Origin: Flavimaricola marinus
Lineage (GTDB): Bacteria; Pseudomonadota; Alphaproteobacteria; Rhodobacterales; Rhodobacteraceae
DNA: 64,000 nt
Assembly: GCF_900184895.1 (NCBI RefSeq)
Contig: NZ_FXZK01000006.1
Location: 1-64,000, forward strand
Reading direction: 5' to 3'
Shown piece after piece: positions 35,195 to 44,901 of this stretch. Numbering within the stretch: position 1 is the stretch's first letter; every line of letters starts with the position of its first letter. Position numbers and translations under genes: made by a program. The notes beneath the pieces are model-generated. The model was not told where the DNA came from and ran no database searches. It saw nothing but the letters and a program-made list of their open reading frames with translations.

Positions 35195-36433
35195 TCATTC
35201 CCAGTCCGGCTTTGGCAACTGGACGGCCGCGAGCCCGTTTCCACCCTCCGGCGAAACCGCGACGAATTCTCCGTTCTGCCATTGGCCGACCCAATTGATG
35301 GCCCGCAACTGGTTGTTCTCCAAGCGGGTTTCTTCGCCGAGAACTGTCGAGAACGTCCCAGTTGAGAGTTCTTCTGCGACGGCAGCCCGGTCCAGTCCGA
35401 CCCGTTCGATCGACTGTTCAAGCATTTGCAGCGACGCGTAGATCAGAACGGAACCCCAATAATCCGGTGCCCGCCCGATGAGTTCTTCGTGTTGCGCGCG
35501 GTAGGCGGCGTTCAATGCATTGTTGGGATCGATGCCGCCGAGGCTCATGACGCCTTCGACATTGGTGCCCGCAACGCCCGGAAAGATCGGGAAGGCCGCG
35601 CCGACGCCGAGGTAATACACAGGGGGATTGAAGCCCACGACCGTGGATTGCTTGGTCAGCGCAAAGGTATGTGGCGGGTAGCTGAATGCCACGAAGGTGT
35701 CGGCCTCGGAATTGGAAGCCTCGCCGATGATTGTTGCAAAGTCAGAAGTTTCCGGAGGGAACGATTGATCGTAGACGATCTCGAAGCCGGCCTCTTCGAA
35801 AGTCGGCCGGGCTGCCTTGACCAGATCGATGCCAAAGCCGTCTGCCACGGAAACCATGGCGATCGAGTTGTTGATCCGCCCGGCATCGCGCTCGGCGACG
35901 AGCACGTCGGTGAAGGCGGAGACGTAGTCGGCGCTACCACCCATAAACCAGAAGCTGGTGTCCCAACGCTCCACGAATTCGGTCGCCTTGTCGGTAACGG
36001 CTGCGCCGGCGAGGTGTGGATAGCCGAACCTTGCCAACAGCGGCGCCGCGGCGAGGTTGAAGCCTGTTCCCCACGGCGGAAGGATGAAATCGACCTCGTC
36101 TTGCGTGGCCAGACGTTCGATCCCGCGCACGACTTCTTCTGCCGAGGATCGGTCGTCATAGGCGATGACTTCGATCGGCAGCTGGCTGCCGTCTGGCAGG
36201 GTCAAGCCGCCTGCGGCGTTTACCTCTTGGACCCATAGTTCGTAGTTTGGCGTTACGGTCATGTCCGCGCCGCCGGCATTCGGCCCTGATTTGGAGATGA
36301 CATATCCAATAGTCACACTCTCGCGCTCTTGCGCCATGAGGCCGGTGCTGCCGGCCGCAAGTGCTACGGCCGCGACAGCACAACTTGTCAGATGTCGAAC
36401 CGAATGGATGGTCTCCGAAAACGAATTTTTCAT
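35195..36433 (-). CDS. livK: Branched-chain-type ABC transporter substrate-binding protein, system 1
   Basis: This 412-residue type I periplasmic binding protein has a signal sequence with hydrophobic core CAVAAVALAAGSTGLMAQ. The mature part has VTIGYVISKSGPNAGGADMT, IEVIAYDDRSSAEEVVRGIE and ATIIGEASNSEADTFVAFSY, all typical of the Peripla_BP_6 family. It is the first gene of the leftward livKHMGF-ALDH-SDR operon and is divergent from an AraC-family gene. The ligand is unknown; the sequence is clearly distinct from the second livK at 45820. Confidence 0.9.
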   Translation of the reverse strand: MKNSFSETIHSVRHLTSCAVAAVALAAGSTGLMAQERESVTIGYVISKSGPNAGGADMTVTPNYELWVQEVNAAGGLTLPDGSQLPIEVIAYDDRSSAEEVVRGIERLATQDEVDFILPPWGTGFNLAAAPLLARFGYPHLAGAAVTDKATEFVERWDTSFWFMGGSADYVSAFTDVLVAERDAGRINNSIAMVSVADGFGIDLVKAARPTFEEAGFEIVYDQSFPPETSDFATIIGEASNSEADTFVAFSYPPHTFALTKQSTVVGFNPPVYYLGVGAAFPIFPGVAGTNVEGVMSLGGIDPNNALNAAYRAQHEELIGRAPDYWGSVLIYASLQMLEQSIERVGLDRAAVAEELSTGTFSTVLGEETRLENNQLRAINWVGQWQNGEFVAVSPEGGNGLAAVQLPKPDWE

Positions 36434-36621
36434 GGTCTTCCTCCCAAGATATCACAGGATATCGCGGCCTTTTCGGCCGACGTTCCCGAGCCCGCGCCTC
36501 TCCTCTGGCCGGGCTTGTTCAGGAGCCTACGCCCTCCGCTGCGGCAGGCTAATGGACAATCTGAGGGAATAATTGCACTTTTGACGGAAGACATCGCCGT
36601 TCTCAGAGGAATGCAGAAACC

Positions 36622-37479
36622 TTGATCCGTCAGACGATTCAGGCAGAGCGCATCAAGAGCGCGCTTACCAACACCGAGTTCACCACTTCCGGTGGGCGTG
36701 CCACCTTCATGCTGATTGTTTCGGGCCGCGGCGTGTTCACCTCCGATGAAGTCGAGCGCGACGTCGCTGGCCCCTGTCTGATCTGGGCGCCGACGGGATG
36801 GGCCAGCCAGATATCTGTCGCCGCGGGCACGCGCGGGTTTCTCATCCGGATGCCTGTGCCTGCCCTTGGTCGCGCCTTGCCGACAGATGTCATTTCCGCC
36901 CATGTGCGCGAGGTTGTCAGCCGCCGCATATTCCTGTCCGAGCTCTCGGACCGGGCGATCCAGTCCCTTGTTGCTTTGTTCAACAAGATCGAAACCGAGT
37001 TGCATGAACTCGAACCGGGCAGTGAGACCGTTGTCGATTATTGTGTCTCATTGTTGATGATCGAGATCTGGCGGGCTGCAGCCCCGCCGTTGCAGGCCAC
37101 GCAGCCACAGCCTCATCGGATATCAGACAGCTTTCTGAACCTCGTGGAATTGCACCTGCAAAACCATTGGACCGTCGGTGAATATGCGCGCCGGATCGGC
37201 GTGTCGCGGGACCGGCTGAATGAAGCGGTCCGTTGCGCGATCGGTATTCCGCCGCATCAACACATTCAGAAGAGATTGATGGAGGAGGCAAAGGCCCTGT
37301 TGGTCACGACGAATCTGCAGGTGGCCGAAATCGGATACAAGCTCGGCTTTGGCGATGCCGCCTATTTTACCCGGTTCTTCCGTCGCCATGAGAAGCTCGC
37401 TCCGAGCAAGTTCCGTCGCACCTTTGCGCCACTTTGGCGGTCGCGCTCGGAAGAGATTTCCTTTGCTGATTGGCCCTGA
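36622..37479 (+). CDS. AraC-family transcriptional regulator
   Basis: The 285-residue regulator has a cupin-like N-terminal sensor (ATFMLIVSGRGVFTSDEVER) and a C-terminal double helix-turn-helix: WTVGEYARRIGVSRDRLNEA, then LQVAEIGYKLGFGDAAYFTR and FFRRHEKLAPSKFR. It appears to start at TTG 36622, preceded by AGAGGAA; the nearer ATG at 36611 is out of frame and hits a stop. Divergent orientation from livK (36433) across about 190 bp makes it the likely activator of the livKHMGF-ALDH-SDR operon. Confidence 0.87.
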   Translation: MIRQTIQAERIKSALTNTEFTTSGGRATFMLIVSGRGVFTSDEVERDVAGPCLIWAPTGWASQISVAAGTRGFLIRMPVPALGRALPTDVISAHVREVVSRRIFLSELSDRAIQSLVALFNKIETELHELEPGSETVVDYCVSLLMIEIWRAAAPPLQATQPQPHRISDSFLNLVELHLQNHWTVGEYARRIGVSRDRLNEAVRCAIGIPPHQHIQKRLMEEAKALLVTTNLQVAEIGYKLGFGDAAYFTRFFRRHEKLAPSKFRRTFAPLWRSRSEEISFADWP

Positions 37480-37497
37480 TCGGGCGGACCTTCCCCA

Positions 37498-37517
37498 GAC
37501 TGCCGGTTCAGGCAGTC
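37498..37517. terminator. Hairpin between convergent araC-type and GMC genes
   Basis: GACTGCC-GGTTCA-GGCAGTC is a perfect 7-bp stem with a 6-base loop in the 104-bp gap between two convergent genes. There is no T-run on either side, so it is a candidate bidirectional terminator only by position. Confidence 0.5.
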
Positions 37518-37583
37518 AATTGTCCAACACAGTCAAGAAGCTGCCGCGCCCGGCATGCGCCGGGGAGCTTGCCAATGGGTCTC

Positions 37584-39110
37584 TCAATCGCGCGTCATGC
37601 CGGCCCCAATTTCCTGCCGCAGATGTGCGCCGACCCGAAGCGCCTGAGCCGCGATGGTCAAGGCCGGGTTTAGTGCGGCAGACGACGGGAAGAATCCGGC
37701 ATCGACGACGTAAAGGTTCGGATGGTCATGCGCACGGCACAAGTCGTTCAGCGCCGATGCTTTGGGATCGTCACCCATTCGGACTGTGCCGCACTGATGC
37801 GATGGTGCCTGAATGCCGAAGCTGTGCCGCAGAACCATCGGGAACCCGGTCCGCCGCAAGACGCGTTTCACATGCCGAACGAACCGATCATGCGCGGCGC
37901 TGCCTCCGGGCTGGTAGTCGACCTCGACCTGATCGCCGTCGCGCCATCGCACCCGGCTGTCGGGGTTTGGCAGGTCTTCCGACATGGCCAGCACGTCAAC
38001 GGAATGCCGCCCGAGCCAGTTGGCAAGAACGTGCGGGGTGGCGGGGTAGGTGGCGCGGATCATCGCGCCCTGAATATTGCCGAGCATCTGGACATTGCCT
38101 CTTGCGTCCGCATCGCCGGGTAGTCCGTGATAGAAATCATTGACCGAAAGGGTCTTTGGGAACCGCGTCCCGTTCACGGCAAAGGGGTTGACCCCCATCA
38201 AACCGGTGAGGTGATGATTCATCAGGTAGCGACCCACCACGCCCGAACGATTGGCGAGCCCGTCTGGCGCCGCCTCGCAGGCCGAGCGCAGAAGGATCAG
38301 TGCAGAGTTGATCGCCCCTGCGCTGAGCACAAACGTTGATGCCTCGACATGAAACACCTCCCCCCCGCGAGAGACCTCGGCGGCGACGATACGCTGCCCT
38401 TGGGCGTCTGTTCGCAGGCGTGTGACGCGGGCGCACCGTTCCAGCCGCACGTCGGGATGCGCAAGAAGGGGCCGAAGCACACGGGTTTCGGCATCGCCCT
38501 TGGCGTCGAAGCGACAGGCGAAGGCGTCACAGGTTCCGCAGCGTCGACATGTTCCCCCCGGTCCGAAATCGATGGCGGAGGGCATGTGAAACGGATGCAG
38601 TCCCTGTTCGGACAATCTCTCTGCCAACGCTGCAATCGTCGGCTCGTGCGGGACGGGGGCATGCGGGAACGCGGCGCGGGGAGGCTCTGTCGGATCCACC
38701 CCGGTTTGCCCCCGGACGCCGTAGAGCTGCTCTGCCTGATCGTAGTATGGCTCGATATCTTTGTAGCTGAACGGCCATGCGGGCGAGGTTCCACCATCCA
38801 TTTCGGTCGCATCGAAATCGCTCTCGCGAAACCGAAACATCGCCGTGCCGTAGAACTTGGTATGGCCGCCGACATAGTAATATTGGCCGGGTCTGTAGCG
38901 CTGGCCTTTCGCGTCCTGCCATTCATCCTTGGTCTTGTACCGGGCTTGCCCGAAGACCGCTTCGGCATCGCTGTTCTGTGGCTCGTTGGGCAGGAAATCG
39001 CCGCGTTCGAGGATCAGCACCTTGGCGCCGCTGCCGGCAATCTGGCGTGCGACCGCGCTGCCGCCAACTCCGGAGCCGATGATGACCACGTCTGTTTTGA
39101 TCGTTTCCAC
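37584..39110 (-). CDS. GMC-family FAD-dependent oxidoreductase
   Basis: The 508-residue flavoenzyme starts with the Rossmann FAD motif VVIIGSGVGGSAVARQIAGS and ILERGDFLPNE, and ends with NLYVVDAGFFPSSAALNPAL. HQCGTVRMGDD is the usual GMC C-terminal segment. A cysteine cluster GGTCRRCGTCDAFACRFDAK in the middle occurs in the gluconate/choline-type branch. GTG 39110 (VETIKTDVV) with an upstream GAGGG gives the right N-terminus. It probably oxidises an alcohol. It lies 123 bp downstream of the marR gene on the same strand and may belong to the P450 operon. Confidence 0.9.
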   Translation of the reverse strand: METIKTDVVIIGSGVGGSAVARQIAGSGAKVLILERGDFLPNEPQNSDAEAVFGQARYKTKDEWQDAKGQRYRPGQYYYVGGHTKFYGTAMFRFRESDFDATEMDGGTSPAWPFSYKDIEPYYDQAEQLYGVRGQTGVDPTEPPRAAFPHAPVPHEPTIAALAERLSEQGLHPFHMPSAIDFGPGGTCRRCGTCDAFACRFDAKGDAETRVLRPLLAHPDVRLERCARVTRLRTDAQGQRIVAAEVSRGGEVFHVEASTFVLSAGAINSALILLRSACEAAPDGLANRSGVVGRYLMNHHLTGLMGVNPFAVNGTRFPKTLSVNDFYHGLPGDADARGNVQMLGNIQGAMIRATYPATPHVLANWLGRHSVDVLAMSEDLPNPDSRVRWRDGDQVEVDYQPGGSAAHDRFVRHVKRVLRRTGFPMVLRHSFGIQAPSHQCGTVRMGDDPKASALNDLCRAHDHPNLYVVDAGFFPSSAALNPALTIAAQALRVGAHLRQEIGAGMTRD

Positions 39111-39233
39111 GGTGCCCTCGAGCGGTTCTTCGAGAATGCCGAATTGAAGCGGGAAAACAACATCGTGGCAATCCCGACTTTGACTATGGCGCCGATTGCG
39201 CAAGCCGGTCCAGCCGCCGCCTTTTCTCCGTGA

Positions 39234-39737
39234 CTAGTCGCGTGGATCGAGGTTGCGGAGCATTTGACGGATGACCTTGAGGAAGATCTCGAAATCTTCC
39301 GGGTCGATGTCTTGGACAAGCTCTCCCTCATGCTCGAGCGCCGCCGAGAGCACTTCGTCGTGCTTGCGCCGACCATCGTCGGACAACCACCAGCGGCGCT
39401 TTCGCGTGTCTTTTTCGGATGCTTCAAAGCAGAGCAGGCCGCGCGTGTTGAGATCGCTCAGGGTCCGGCTTGCCGCGGATTTGTCCATGCGGATCACGTC
39501 ACAGACGCGGCTTGCCGTGATCCCGGGTTCGATATTGAGCATCGACAGGATTCGCCATTCGACGATCCCGATCCCGAACCGTTCGCGGTAGTCCGCGGCG
39601 GTCCGTCGCTGCCAGGCATTGCTTGTCGCGTTGAGCAGGAACGGTGCGTAGTTGCGAATATCGATGATCCGATGTCCGTCCCGCAGGCAGGTCGGTTCCG
39701 AGATCCTAATGGATCCTGCTTGTGCTTGATCGTCCAT
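39234..39737 (-). CDS. MarR-family transcriptional regulator (P450/liv operon)
   Basis: The 167-residue MarR protein has GIVEWRILSMLNIEPGITAS, VCDVIRMDKSAASRTLSDLN (recognition helix) and a wing GLLCFEASEKDTRKRRWWLS. The gene is 12 bp after the ferredoxin reductase and therefore at the end of the leftward livKHMGF-P450-ferredoxin-reductase run. Autogenous control through the two inverted repeats in the livK promoter (47029-47079) is a reasonable inference. Confidence 0.9.
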   Translation of the reverse strand: MDDQAQAGSIRISEPTCLRDGHRIIDIRNYAPFLLNATSNAWQRRTAADYRERFGIGIVEWRILSMLNIEPGITASRVCDVIRMDKSAASRTLSDLNTRGLLCFEASEKDTRKRRWWLSDDGRRKHDEVLSAALEHEGELVQDIDPEDFEIFLKVIRQMLRNLDPRD

Positions 39738-39749
39738 TCCGCAATCCCA

Positions 39750-40934
39750 TCAGATCAGCGTCAGATCATAGCCGGCCCGTTTGAGCGTGTCACGACCGGG
39801 TGGCGCCTGCAAAGCGAGGATTTTGCGCGCTTTCATGTGGACTTTCGGGTTGTTGATCGTTTCGGCGGCGGTCAGGGCGTCGCCGTCGAAGCGCAGCACC
39901 GAACCGTTCTCGCATTCGATACAATCGTCTTCGGGGAAAGCGAGGCCGGCGATCTGCAATTTAAGGTCGGATTGATCCGACCAGAACCACGGGACTGCTG
40001 CGTAAGGTGTGGCGGTGCCATGGGTGATCCGTTTGGCAATCGTGCGGGCGTGATCGGTGGCGGCCTGAACGCTTTCGAGCCGCACCAGCCGGCCGGTCCG
40101 CGGATCGGGGAAGACCGCGCAATCGCCGAGTGCAGAGATCGCCGGGTCAGCAGTCTGCAATTGCGCGTCGGTTACGATGCCGTTGTCGCATGGCAGGCCG
40201 GCTGCCTGGGCAAGCTCGACATTCGGTCGCACACCGGCAGCGAGCAGGATCAGATCCGCGTCGATCTTTTCGCCGTCGGGCAGGTGGATGCCGGTTTCGT
40301 CGACTTCTTTGACAGCCTGACCGAAGCACAGCCGAGTTCCCATTTGTAGGTGCATTTCGGCAAAGCGTGCGGCGATCGGGCTAGAAACCGCGCGCGCCAT
40401 CGGGCGCTGGGCGGCCTCGGCCACGGTCACTTTGTGCCCCAACGCACGCGCGACGGCTGCAAACTCGAGCCCGATGAACCCGGCCCCGATTACGGCGCAG
40501 GTGCGCGGCCGGTCCAGCTCTTTCCGCAGCCTTTTGGCGTCTTCGAGGGTTCGCAGGTCCAAGGCATGCTCGAGTCCGTCGATCGGCGGCCGCAGATTAC
40601 GGGTGCCAGTCGCGAGGATCAGATGGTCGTAACCGAGGGTCTTGGAGCCAAGAAGTACATGGCCGGTGTCCCGGACGATGCTATCGACACGTGTGCCTGT
40701 TACCAAGGTGATGTCGTGCTTTTCGAAGAAGGCTGCCGGTCGCAGCGTCAAGGCATCGGCCGCACCTGTCTTGAGGTAGGCCTTGGACAATGGCGGACGT
40801 TGGTAGGGCAGCCCCGGCTCTTCACCGATCAGTGAGATCCGTCCCGTGAACCCTTCGGTCCGCAGGCTCATCGCCGCTTGAAGGCCGCCTTGACCAGCCC
40901 CGACGATGACCACGTGTTCCGACACGCCTGACAT
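39750..40934 (-). CDS. FAD-dependent ferredoxin reductase of a P450 system
   Basis: This 394-residue reductase is of the putidaredoxin/rhodocoxin-reductase type. FAD motif VIVGAGQGGLQAAMSLR is at the N-terminus, NAD motif CAVIGAGFIGLEFAAVARAL at about residue 140, and the second FAD segment ISALGDCAVFPDP near residue 265. It passes electrons from NAD(P)H to the adjacent [2Fe-2S] ferredoxin. The start overlaps the ferredoxin stop by 1 bp. A complete electron chain with the P450 at 41270 is thus encoded in one operon. Confidence 0.93.
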   Translation of the reverse strand: MSGVSEHVVIVGAGQGGLQAAMSLRTEGFTGRISLIGEEPGLPYQRPPLSKAYLKTGAADALTLRPAAFFEKHDITLVTGTRVDSIVRDTGHVLLGSKTLGYDHLILATGTRNLRPPIDGLEHALDLRTLEDAKRLRKELDRPRTCAVIGAGFIGLEFAAVARALGHKVTVAEAAQRPMARAVSSPIAARFAEMHLQMGTRLCFGQAVKEVDETGIHLPDGEKIDADLILLAAGVRPNVELAQAAGLPCDNGIVTDAQLQTADPAISALGDCAVFPDPRTGRLVRLESVQAATDHARTIAKRITHGTATPYAAVPWFWSDQSDLKLQIAGLAFPEDDCIECENGSVLRFDGDALTAAETINNPKVHMKARKILALQAPPGRDTLKRAGYDLTLI

Positions 40935-41257
40935 CAGAGTTGCGACGATGGCAGGTGCACGACAAGACCGTCAAGCTCGGCCGTCAGTTTGATCTGGCAA
41001 GACAGGCGCGAGGTGTCCTTTACGTCGTCTGCCGCGCAATCAAGCATGTCGTCTTCGCCGTCCTTGCGTGGGCCGGTCCGGTCGGACCAAGCATCGTCGA
41101 CATAGCAATGGCAGGTGGCACACATCATCGAACCACCGCATTCGCCGACGATACCATCGAGACCAGCGGAAATCGCCGTGGCCATCACGCTATCGCCCTC
41201 AGCACCGTCAAGGGTCGTCTCTGTGCCGTCGTGGGCGATGTAGGTGACTTTCACCAT
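40934..41257 (-). CDS. [2Fe-2S] ferredoxin (palustrisredoxin/putidaredoxin type)
   Basis: The 107-residue ferredoxin carries the cluster ligands as C-x5-C-x2-C in GECGGSMMCATCHC, with the fourth Cys in RLSCQIKL. The vertebrate-type sequence MVKVTYIAHDGTETTLDGAE resembles Pux-like ferredoxins that serve CYP199 enzymes. It lies between the P450 gene and the reductase gene. Confidence 0.95.
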   Translation of the reverse strand: MVKVTYIAHDGTETTLDGAEGDSVMATAISAGLDGIVGECGGSMMCATCHCYVDDAWSDRTGPRKDGEDDMLDCAADDVKDTSRLSCQIKLTAELDGLVVHLPSSQL

Positions 41258-41269
41258 GTCTATTTCTCC

Positions 41270-42493
41270 TTAGTTCGGGATGAATTTCAGTGGCAACTGA
41301 TCCAAGGCATGGATCGCGTTGTTCGGTCTCCAGACTGCGTCTCCGGCAGGTTCGATCCGCGCGACCCGTTCGGCCATGACCGACAGGATCGCTTCGATCT
41401 CGCCGCGGGCGATATTCTGCCCCACGCAGCCGTGGATTCCTGCACCGAAGGCCATGTGTCCAAGAGGTCGCCGGTCGATCCGGAAGGTCCCGGGATCGCC
41501 CCATTTTTCCGGATCGCTGTTTGCCGCCCCCAGAACGCAGATGATCTTGCTGCCCTCTTCGACCGGGTAACCGGCGATTTCGGTGTCGCGGGCAGCGGTG
41601 CGCCCAAAGGTGTGCACCGGCGAGGTAAAACGCAGGGTTTCTTCGATGGCCGGTCTGGCCAAGGTGATGTCCGCACGAAGCCGGTCCCACTCCGCCGGGT
41701 TGTTCGCAAGGCACCAAAGTGCATTTCCGATCCCTGTCACAGTGGTATCGACCCCGGCCGAAAGGAACGAGCGCACCAGCATGGCGGCTTCTGCTTCGGT
41801 GATGGTTCCGGCATCGGCTTCGGCATAGATCATGGCTCCCAGACCGTCGTCCGTCAGCCTGTCGCGGGCGCAGGCCGCCATGATCCACGGCCCGATGATC
41901 GCATTGCGTTCCAGTGCCTGCCGGCGCAGCGCATTGTCCGGACCCATGGCGTTGAAAACGCAGGAGCCGTAGTCGACGAGGTGCCGATGATGCACATCCC
42001 GCATGCCGACCGCTTTCGGAAAGACGGTCACGGGAAACCGCTCGGCTAGGCCTGTGACGGCCTCGAAGCTGCTTTCACGCAGAAGATCGTCTACGATGAT
42101 TTCCGCCTCGGCCCGGAACATGTCCGCGAGGGATTTGACCACCTTGGGCGATAGCGCCTTTGCCATGATACGCCGCGTCCGCGTGTGATCGGGCGGATCG
42201 ACCTCCAGAATGATCGACGGCGGACGCCACGGTTCTTCGAGCGCAAAATCGTTCAGCCCGACGCCGCGGGAAGAGATGAAATTCTCATGGTTGGTGAACA
42301 ACTTGTGAGCGCTTGCATACTGCCCAACGGCCAGAATGCTGTAGCGCGGAATATAGACGACCGGGCCAAGCTCGCGCAATTTCGCATAATAGGCGTCGGG
42401 ATTGGCCAGAATGGCCTCGTCGTAGGGATCGACATCCCAGACCGGGATACCGTCGGCCGGAGTGATCGGCTTGTGGCCTTCGATGAGTGTCAT
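41270..42493 (-). CDS. Cytochrome P450, CYP199-like (para-substituted benzoate oxidation)
   Basis: This 407-residue bacterial class I P450 has the haem-binding MAFGAGIHGCVGQNIARGEI, the ExxR as EETLRF, and an I helix with AGVDTT. Segments such as EPWRPPSIILEVDPPDHTRT, GPDNALRRQALER and TSPVHTFGRT correspond closely to what I recall of CYP199A enzymes of Rhodopseudomonas, which demethylate 4-methoxybenzoate. The partner ferredoxin and reductase follow directly. With the Liv transporter upstream this suggests uptake and O-demethylation or hydroxylation of a para-substituted aromatic acid. Family assignment is by memory of motifs, not a search. Confidence 0.85.
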   Translation of the reverse strand: MTLIEGHKPITPADGIPVWDVDPYDEAILANPDAYYAKLRELGPVVYIPRYSILAVGQYASAHKLFTNHENFISSRGVGLNDFALEEPWRPPSIILEVDPPDHTRTRRIMAKALSPKVVKSLADMFRAEAEIIVDDLLRESSFEAVTGLAERFPVTVFPKAVGMRDVHHRHLVDYGSCVFNAMGPDNALRRQALERNAIIGPWIMAACARDRLTDDGLGAMIYAEADAGTITEAEAAMLVRSFLSAGVDTTVTGIGNALWCLANNPAEWDRLRADITLARPAIEETLRFTSPVHTFGRTAARDTEIAGYPVEEGSKIICVLGAANSDPEKWGDPGTFRIDRRPLGHMAFGAGIHGCVGQNIARGEIEAILSVMAERVARIEPAGDAVWRPNNAIHALDQLPLKFIPN

Positions 42494-42508
42494 AGTTTCG
42501 CTTCCTTC

Positions 42509-43219
42509 TCAGACGTCCAAGCCCACACCGACGTGTCGATGCAGCAAGGTCGGGTCATCTCGTAGGTCTTGCGCAGGCCCGTCGTGGACGATGGTGCCAT
42601 TTGCCATGAGGACGGCGCGGGTCGCAAAGGCGAGCGCGGCCTCTGCATGTTGCTCGACCAGCACGACCGACCGTTTTGAATCGCTGGCGAGATTTTCGAA
42701 GACCTCCATGAGTTGCTCGCAAATCACCGGAGCCAGCCCTTCGAGCGGTTCGTCGAGCAGAATGACGTCGGGCTGTGTCATCAGCGTGCGCGCAATGGCC
42801 AGCATTTGCTGTTCGCCGCCGGAAAGCTGCATGCCACCGTTGCGCCGCCGCTCTTTGAGGCGGGGGAAGAGCGCATATGCCTCGTCCAATGTGGCATCGC
42901 CGCGCATTGCAGACTGGAGGTTTTCCTCCACCGTCAATGACGGGAAGATGTCTCGCGTTTGCGGCACGAGCCCCAGCCCGAGCCCGTTGCGCCGGAATGG
43001 TTGCAGATCACCAATGTCCTTTCCGCGCAATTGCACTTGCCCGTCGTGCAGCCGCGTCAGCCCCATGAGCGTGCCCAGTAGGGTTGTCTTTCCGGCGCCG
43101 TTTCGCCCGATCATCGCCAGCCGCTCGCCCGGATAGATGGCAAGGTCGATCCCTCGCAGGATGTGCGTTGGCCCGTAACCTGCAGTGACGTTTTTCATCT
43201 CGATGACTGGATCAGCCAT
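42509..43219 (-). CDS. livF: Branched-chain-type ABC transporter ATP-binding protein LivF, system 2
   Basis: The 236-residue LivF-type ATPase has Walker A GRNGAGKTT, signature LSGGEQQMLAIARTL and Walker B VILLDEPLEGLAP. ATG 43219 (MADPVIEMKN) overlaps the livG stop by 8 bp; the open frame upstream lies inside livG. It is followed 15 bp later by the P450 gene, which ties the transporter to the P450 system. Confidence 0.93.
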   Translation of the reverse strand: MADPVIEMKNVTAGYGPTHILRGIDLAIYPGERLAMIGRNGAGKTTLLGTLMGLTRLHDGQVQLRGKDIGDLQPFRRNGLGLGLVPQTRDIFPSLTVEENLQSAMRGDATLDEAYALFPRLKERRRNGGMQLSGGEQQMLAIARTLMTQPDVILLDEPLEGLAPVICEQLMEVFENLASDSKRSVVLVEQHAEAALAFATRAVLMANGTIVHDGPAQDLRDDPTLLHRHVGVGLDV

Positions 43220-43958
43220 GTCCGCCTCCCAGATAGAGTTCGCGGACTTTGGCGTCGGCGGCGATCTCTCGCGGTGTCCCCTCGGTAAGGATGCGGCCCT
43301 GAACCAAGACGACAATGGATTGCGCCACTTTGAACACGAGATCCATATCGTGTTCGATCACTAGCACCGCCAGATTTGCGGGCAGGTTGGCAATCGCGTC
43401 GGTAATCAGATGGGTCTCTCCGGAGGGTACGCCAGCGGCCGGTTCATCGAGGATCAGCACCCGCGGTTTCAGCGCCAGTGTCAAAGCCAGTTCGACAAGT
43501 CGTTGCTGTCCGTAGGCCAGATTGGCCACCTGCCGGTCGGCCAGCTTTGAGAGATCGAATTGCGCCATGAGAGCCTCGACCTCGGCCTCGACCTTTGGGT
43601 CGCCATCGGCGCGGCGCAGCATTCGAAAACCCCGGTTCTCACGCTCCAGCACCGGCAGTCGCAGGTTTTCCCGCACGGTCAGTTTGGGAAACAACGTCGT
43701 GACCTGAAACGTCTTGGCAATGCCAAGTTTGACCCGTCGCGCTTCGCCCAGACGGCCGATGTCGCGCCCGTCAAAATGAATTGTTCCGCTCGACGGCTCT
43801 AGGATCCCGGTGACGAGGTTGGCAAAGGTGCTCTTGCCCGCGCCGTTGGGCCCGATCAGCGCCTTGCGGTCACCCGGCCGGAGATCGAAGTCGATATCCT
43901 CCGATACCACCAGTCCACCAAAATTCTTGGTCAGTCCCCGAACCTCAAGCCCCGCCAT
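43212..43958 (-). CDS. livG: Branched-chain-type ABC transporter ATP-binding protein LivG, system 2
   Basis: The 248-residue LivG-type ATPase has Walker A GPNGAGKST, KTFQVTTLFPKLTVRENLRL, signature LAYGQQRLVELALTL and Walker B VLILDEPAAGVPSGE. It overlaps livM by 14 bp and livF by 8 bp. Confidence 0.93.
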   Translation of the reverse strand: MAGLEVRGLTKNFGGLVVSEDIDFDLRPGDRKALIGPNGAGKSTFANLVTGILEPSSGTIHFDGRDIGRLGEARRVKLGIAKTFQVTTLFPKLTVRENLRLPVLERENRGFRMLRRADGDPKVEAEVEALMAQFDLSKLADRQVANLAYGQQRLVELALTLALKPRVLILDEPAAGVPSGETHLITDAIANLPANLAVLVIEHDMDLVFKVAQSIVVLVQGRILTEGTPREIAADAKVRELYLGGGHG

Positions 43959-44898
43959 TGCGACCTCCCTTGATCAGCCGCGTTACAGCCGCAGGCAACG
44001 AGATCAGGCCGGACGGCAGGAAGAATACGACCGCCAGCACCATCGCCCCGATGACGAAGAGCCAGTTGAACGGGTCGTTCGCTGCCGCGGTATGGTGCAC
44101 CCACATGAAGACCACGGTCCCTATCGCCGCACCGTAGAGCCGCCCCATCCCACCAAGGATCAGCATGATCATCGCCTCGGCCGAGAGCGCGAAGGCAAAG
44201 GTTTCAAGGCTGACCAACTGGCTGATCTGCGCGGTCAGCGCGCCCGCGATCCCGGCAATGGCGCCGCCGACGACATAGGCCGCCAGCCGCCGCCAATAGA
44301 CCGGGGCGCCAATCGCCATCATCCGGTCTGGGCTCTCATGGATGCCGCGCAGTCCCAGCCCGAACGGCGACCGCACAAGGATGACGAGGAAGGCGAACAC
44401 GAGGGCCGCAACTCCGAAAGTGTACCAGTATCCGGTGACCCCGATGAAATCGAACTCGAAGATCCCAAACACCGGGTCCATCCGGATGCCACGCAGGCCG
44501 TCCGCCCCGCCGGTGACACCGCGCGCCCGATTGGCGATCTCGTGGCAGATCGAGGCTACGGCGATGGTCAGCATGATCAGGGTCAACCCCGATGCCCGCA
44601 TCAGTACGAATCCCGAGATCAGTGCCAGTATCGCGCCGGCCAATGCCCCGGCGATCAGGCCGGCGAAAGGGTCGGCCCAGATATGGATGGCAAACAGACC
44701 CGCCGCGTAGGCTCCGGCCCCGTACATTGCTCCCTGTCCAAGGGTAGGGATACCGGCATAGCCAAGGACGAGGTCCAGCGACAGCACGAGGATCACCATA
44801 ATCACGATCCGTGTCGCGAAGGCGAGGTTGTAGGGAAACAAGAAGAACAGCGCAACGCCCAGCAGGATCAGGGCGAGCGGTGCAATCAGGTTACGCAT
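43945..44898 (-). CDS. livM: Branched-chain-type ABC transporter permease LivM, system 2
   Basis: This 317-residue membrane protein has the LivM segments VILVLSLDLVLGYAGIPTLG, MYGAGAYAAGLFAIH and SPFGLGLRGIHESPDRMMAI (coupling region). A long antisense open frame covers it but has no family features. Confidence 0.92.
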   Translation of the reverse strand: MRNLIAPLALILLGVALFFLFPYNLAFATRIVIMVILVLSLDLVLGYAGIPTLGQGAMYGAGAYAAGLFAIHIWADPFAGLIAGALAGAILALISGFVLMRASGLTLIMLTIAVASICHEIANRARGVTGGADGLRGIRMDPVFGIFEFDFIGVTGYWYTFGVAALVFAFLVILVRSPFGLGLRGIHESPDRMMAIGAPVYWRRLAAYVVGGAIAGIAGALTAQISQLVSLETFAFALSAEAMIMLILGGMGRLYGAAIGTVVFMWVHHTAAANDPFNWLFVIGAMVLAVVFFLPSGLISLPAAVTRLIKGGRNGGA

Positions 44899-44901
44899 CG
44901 C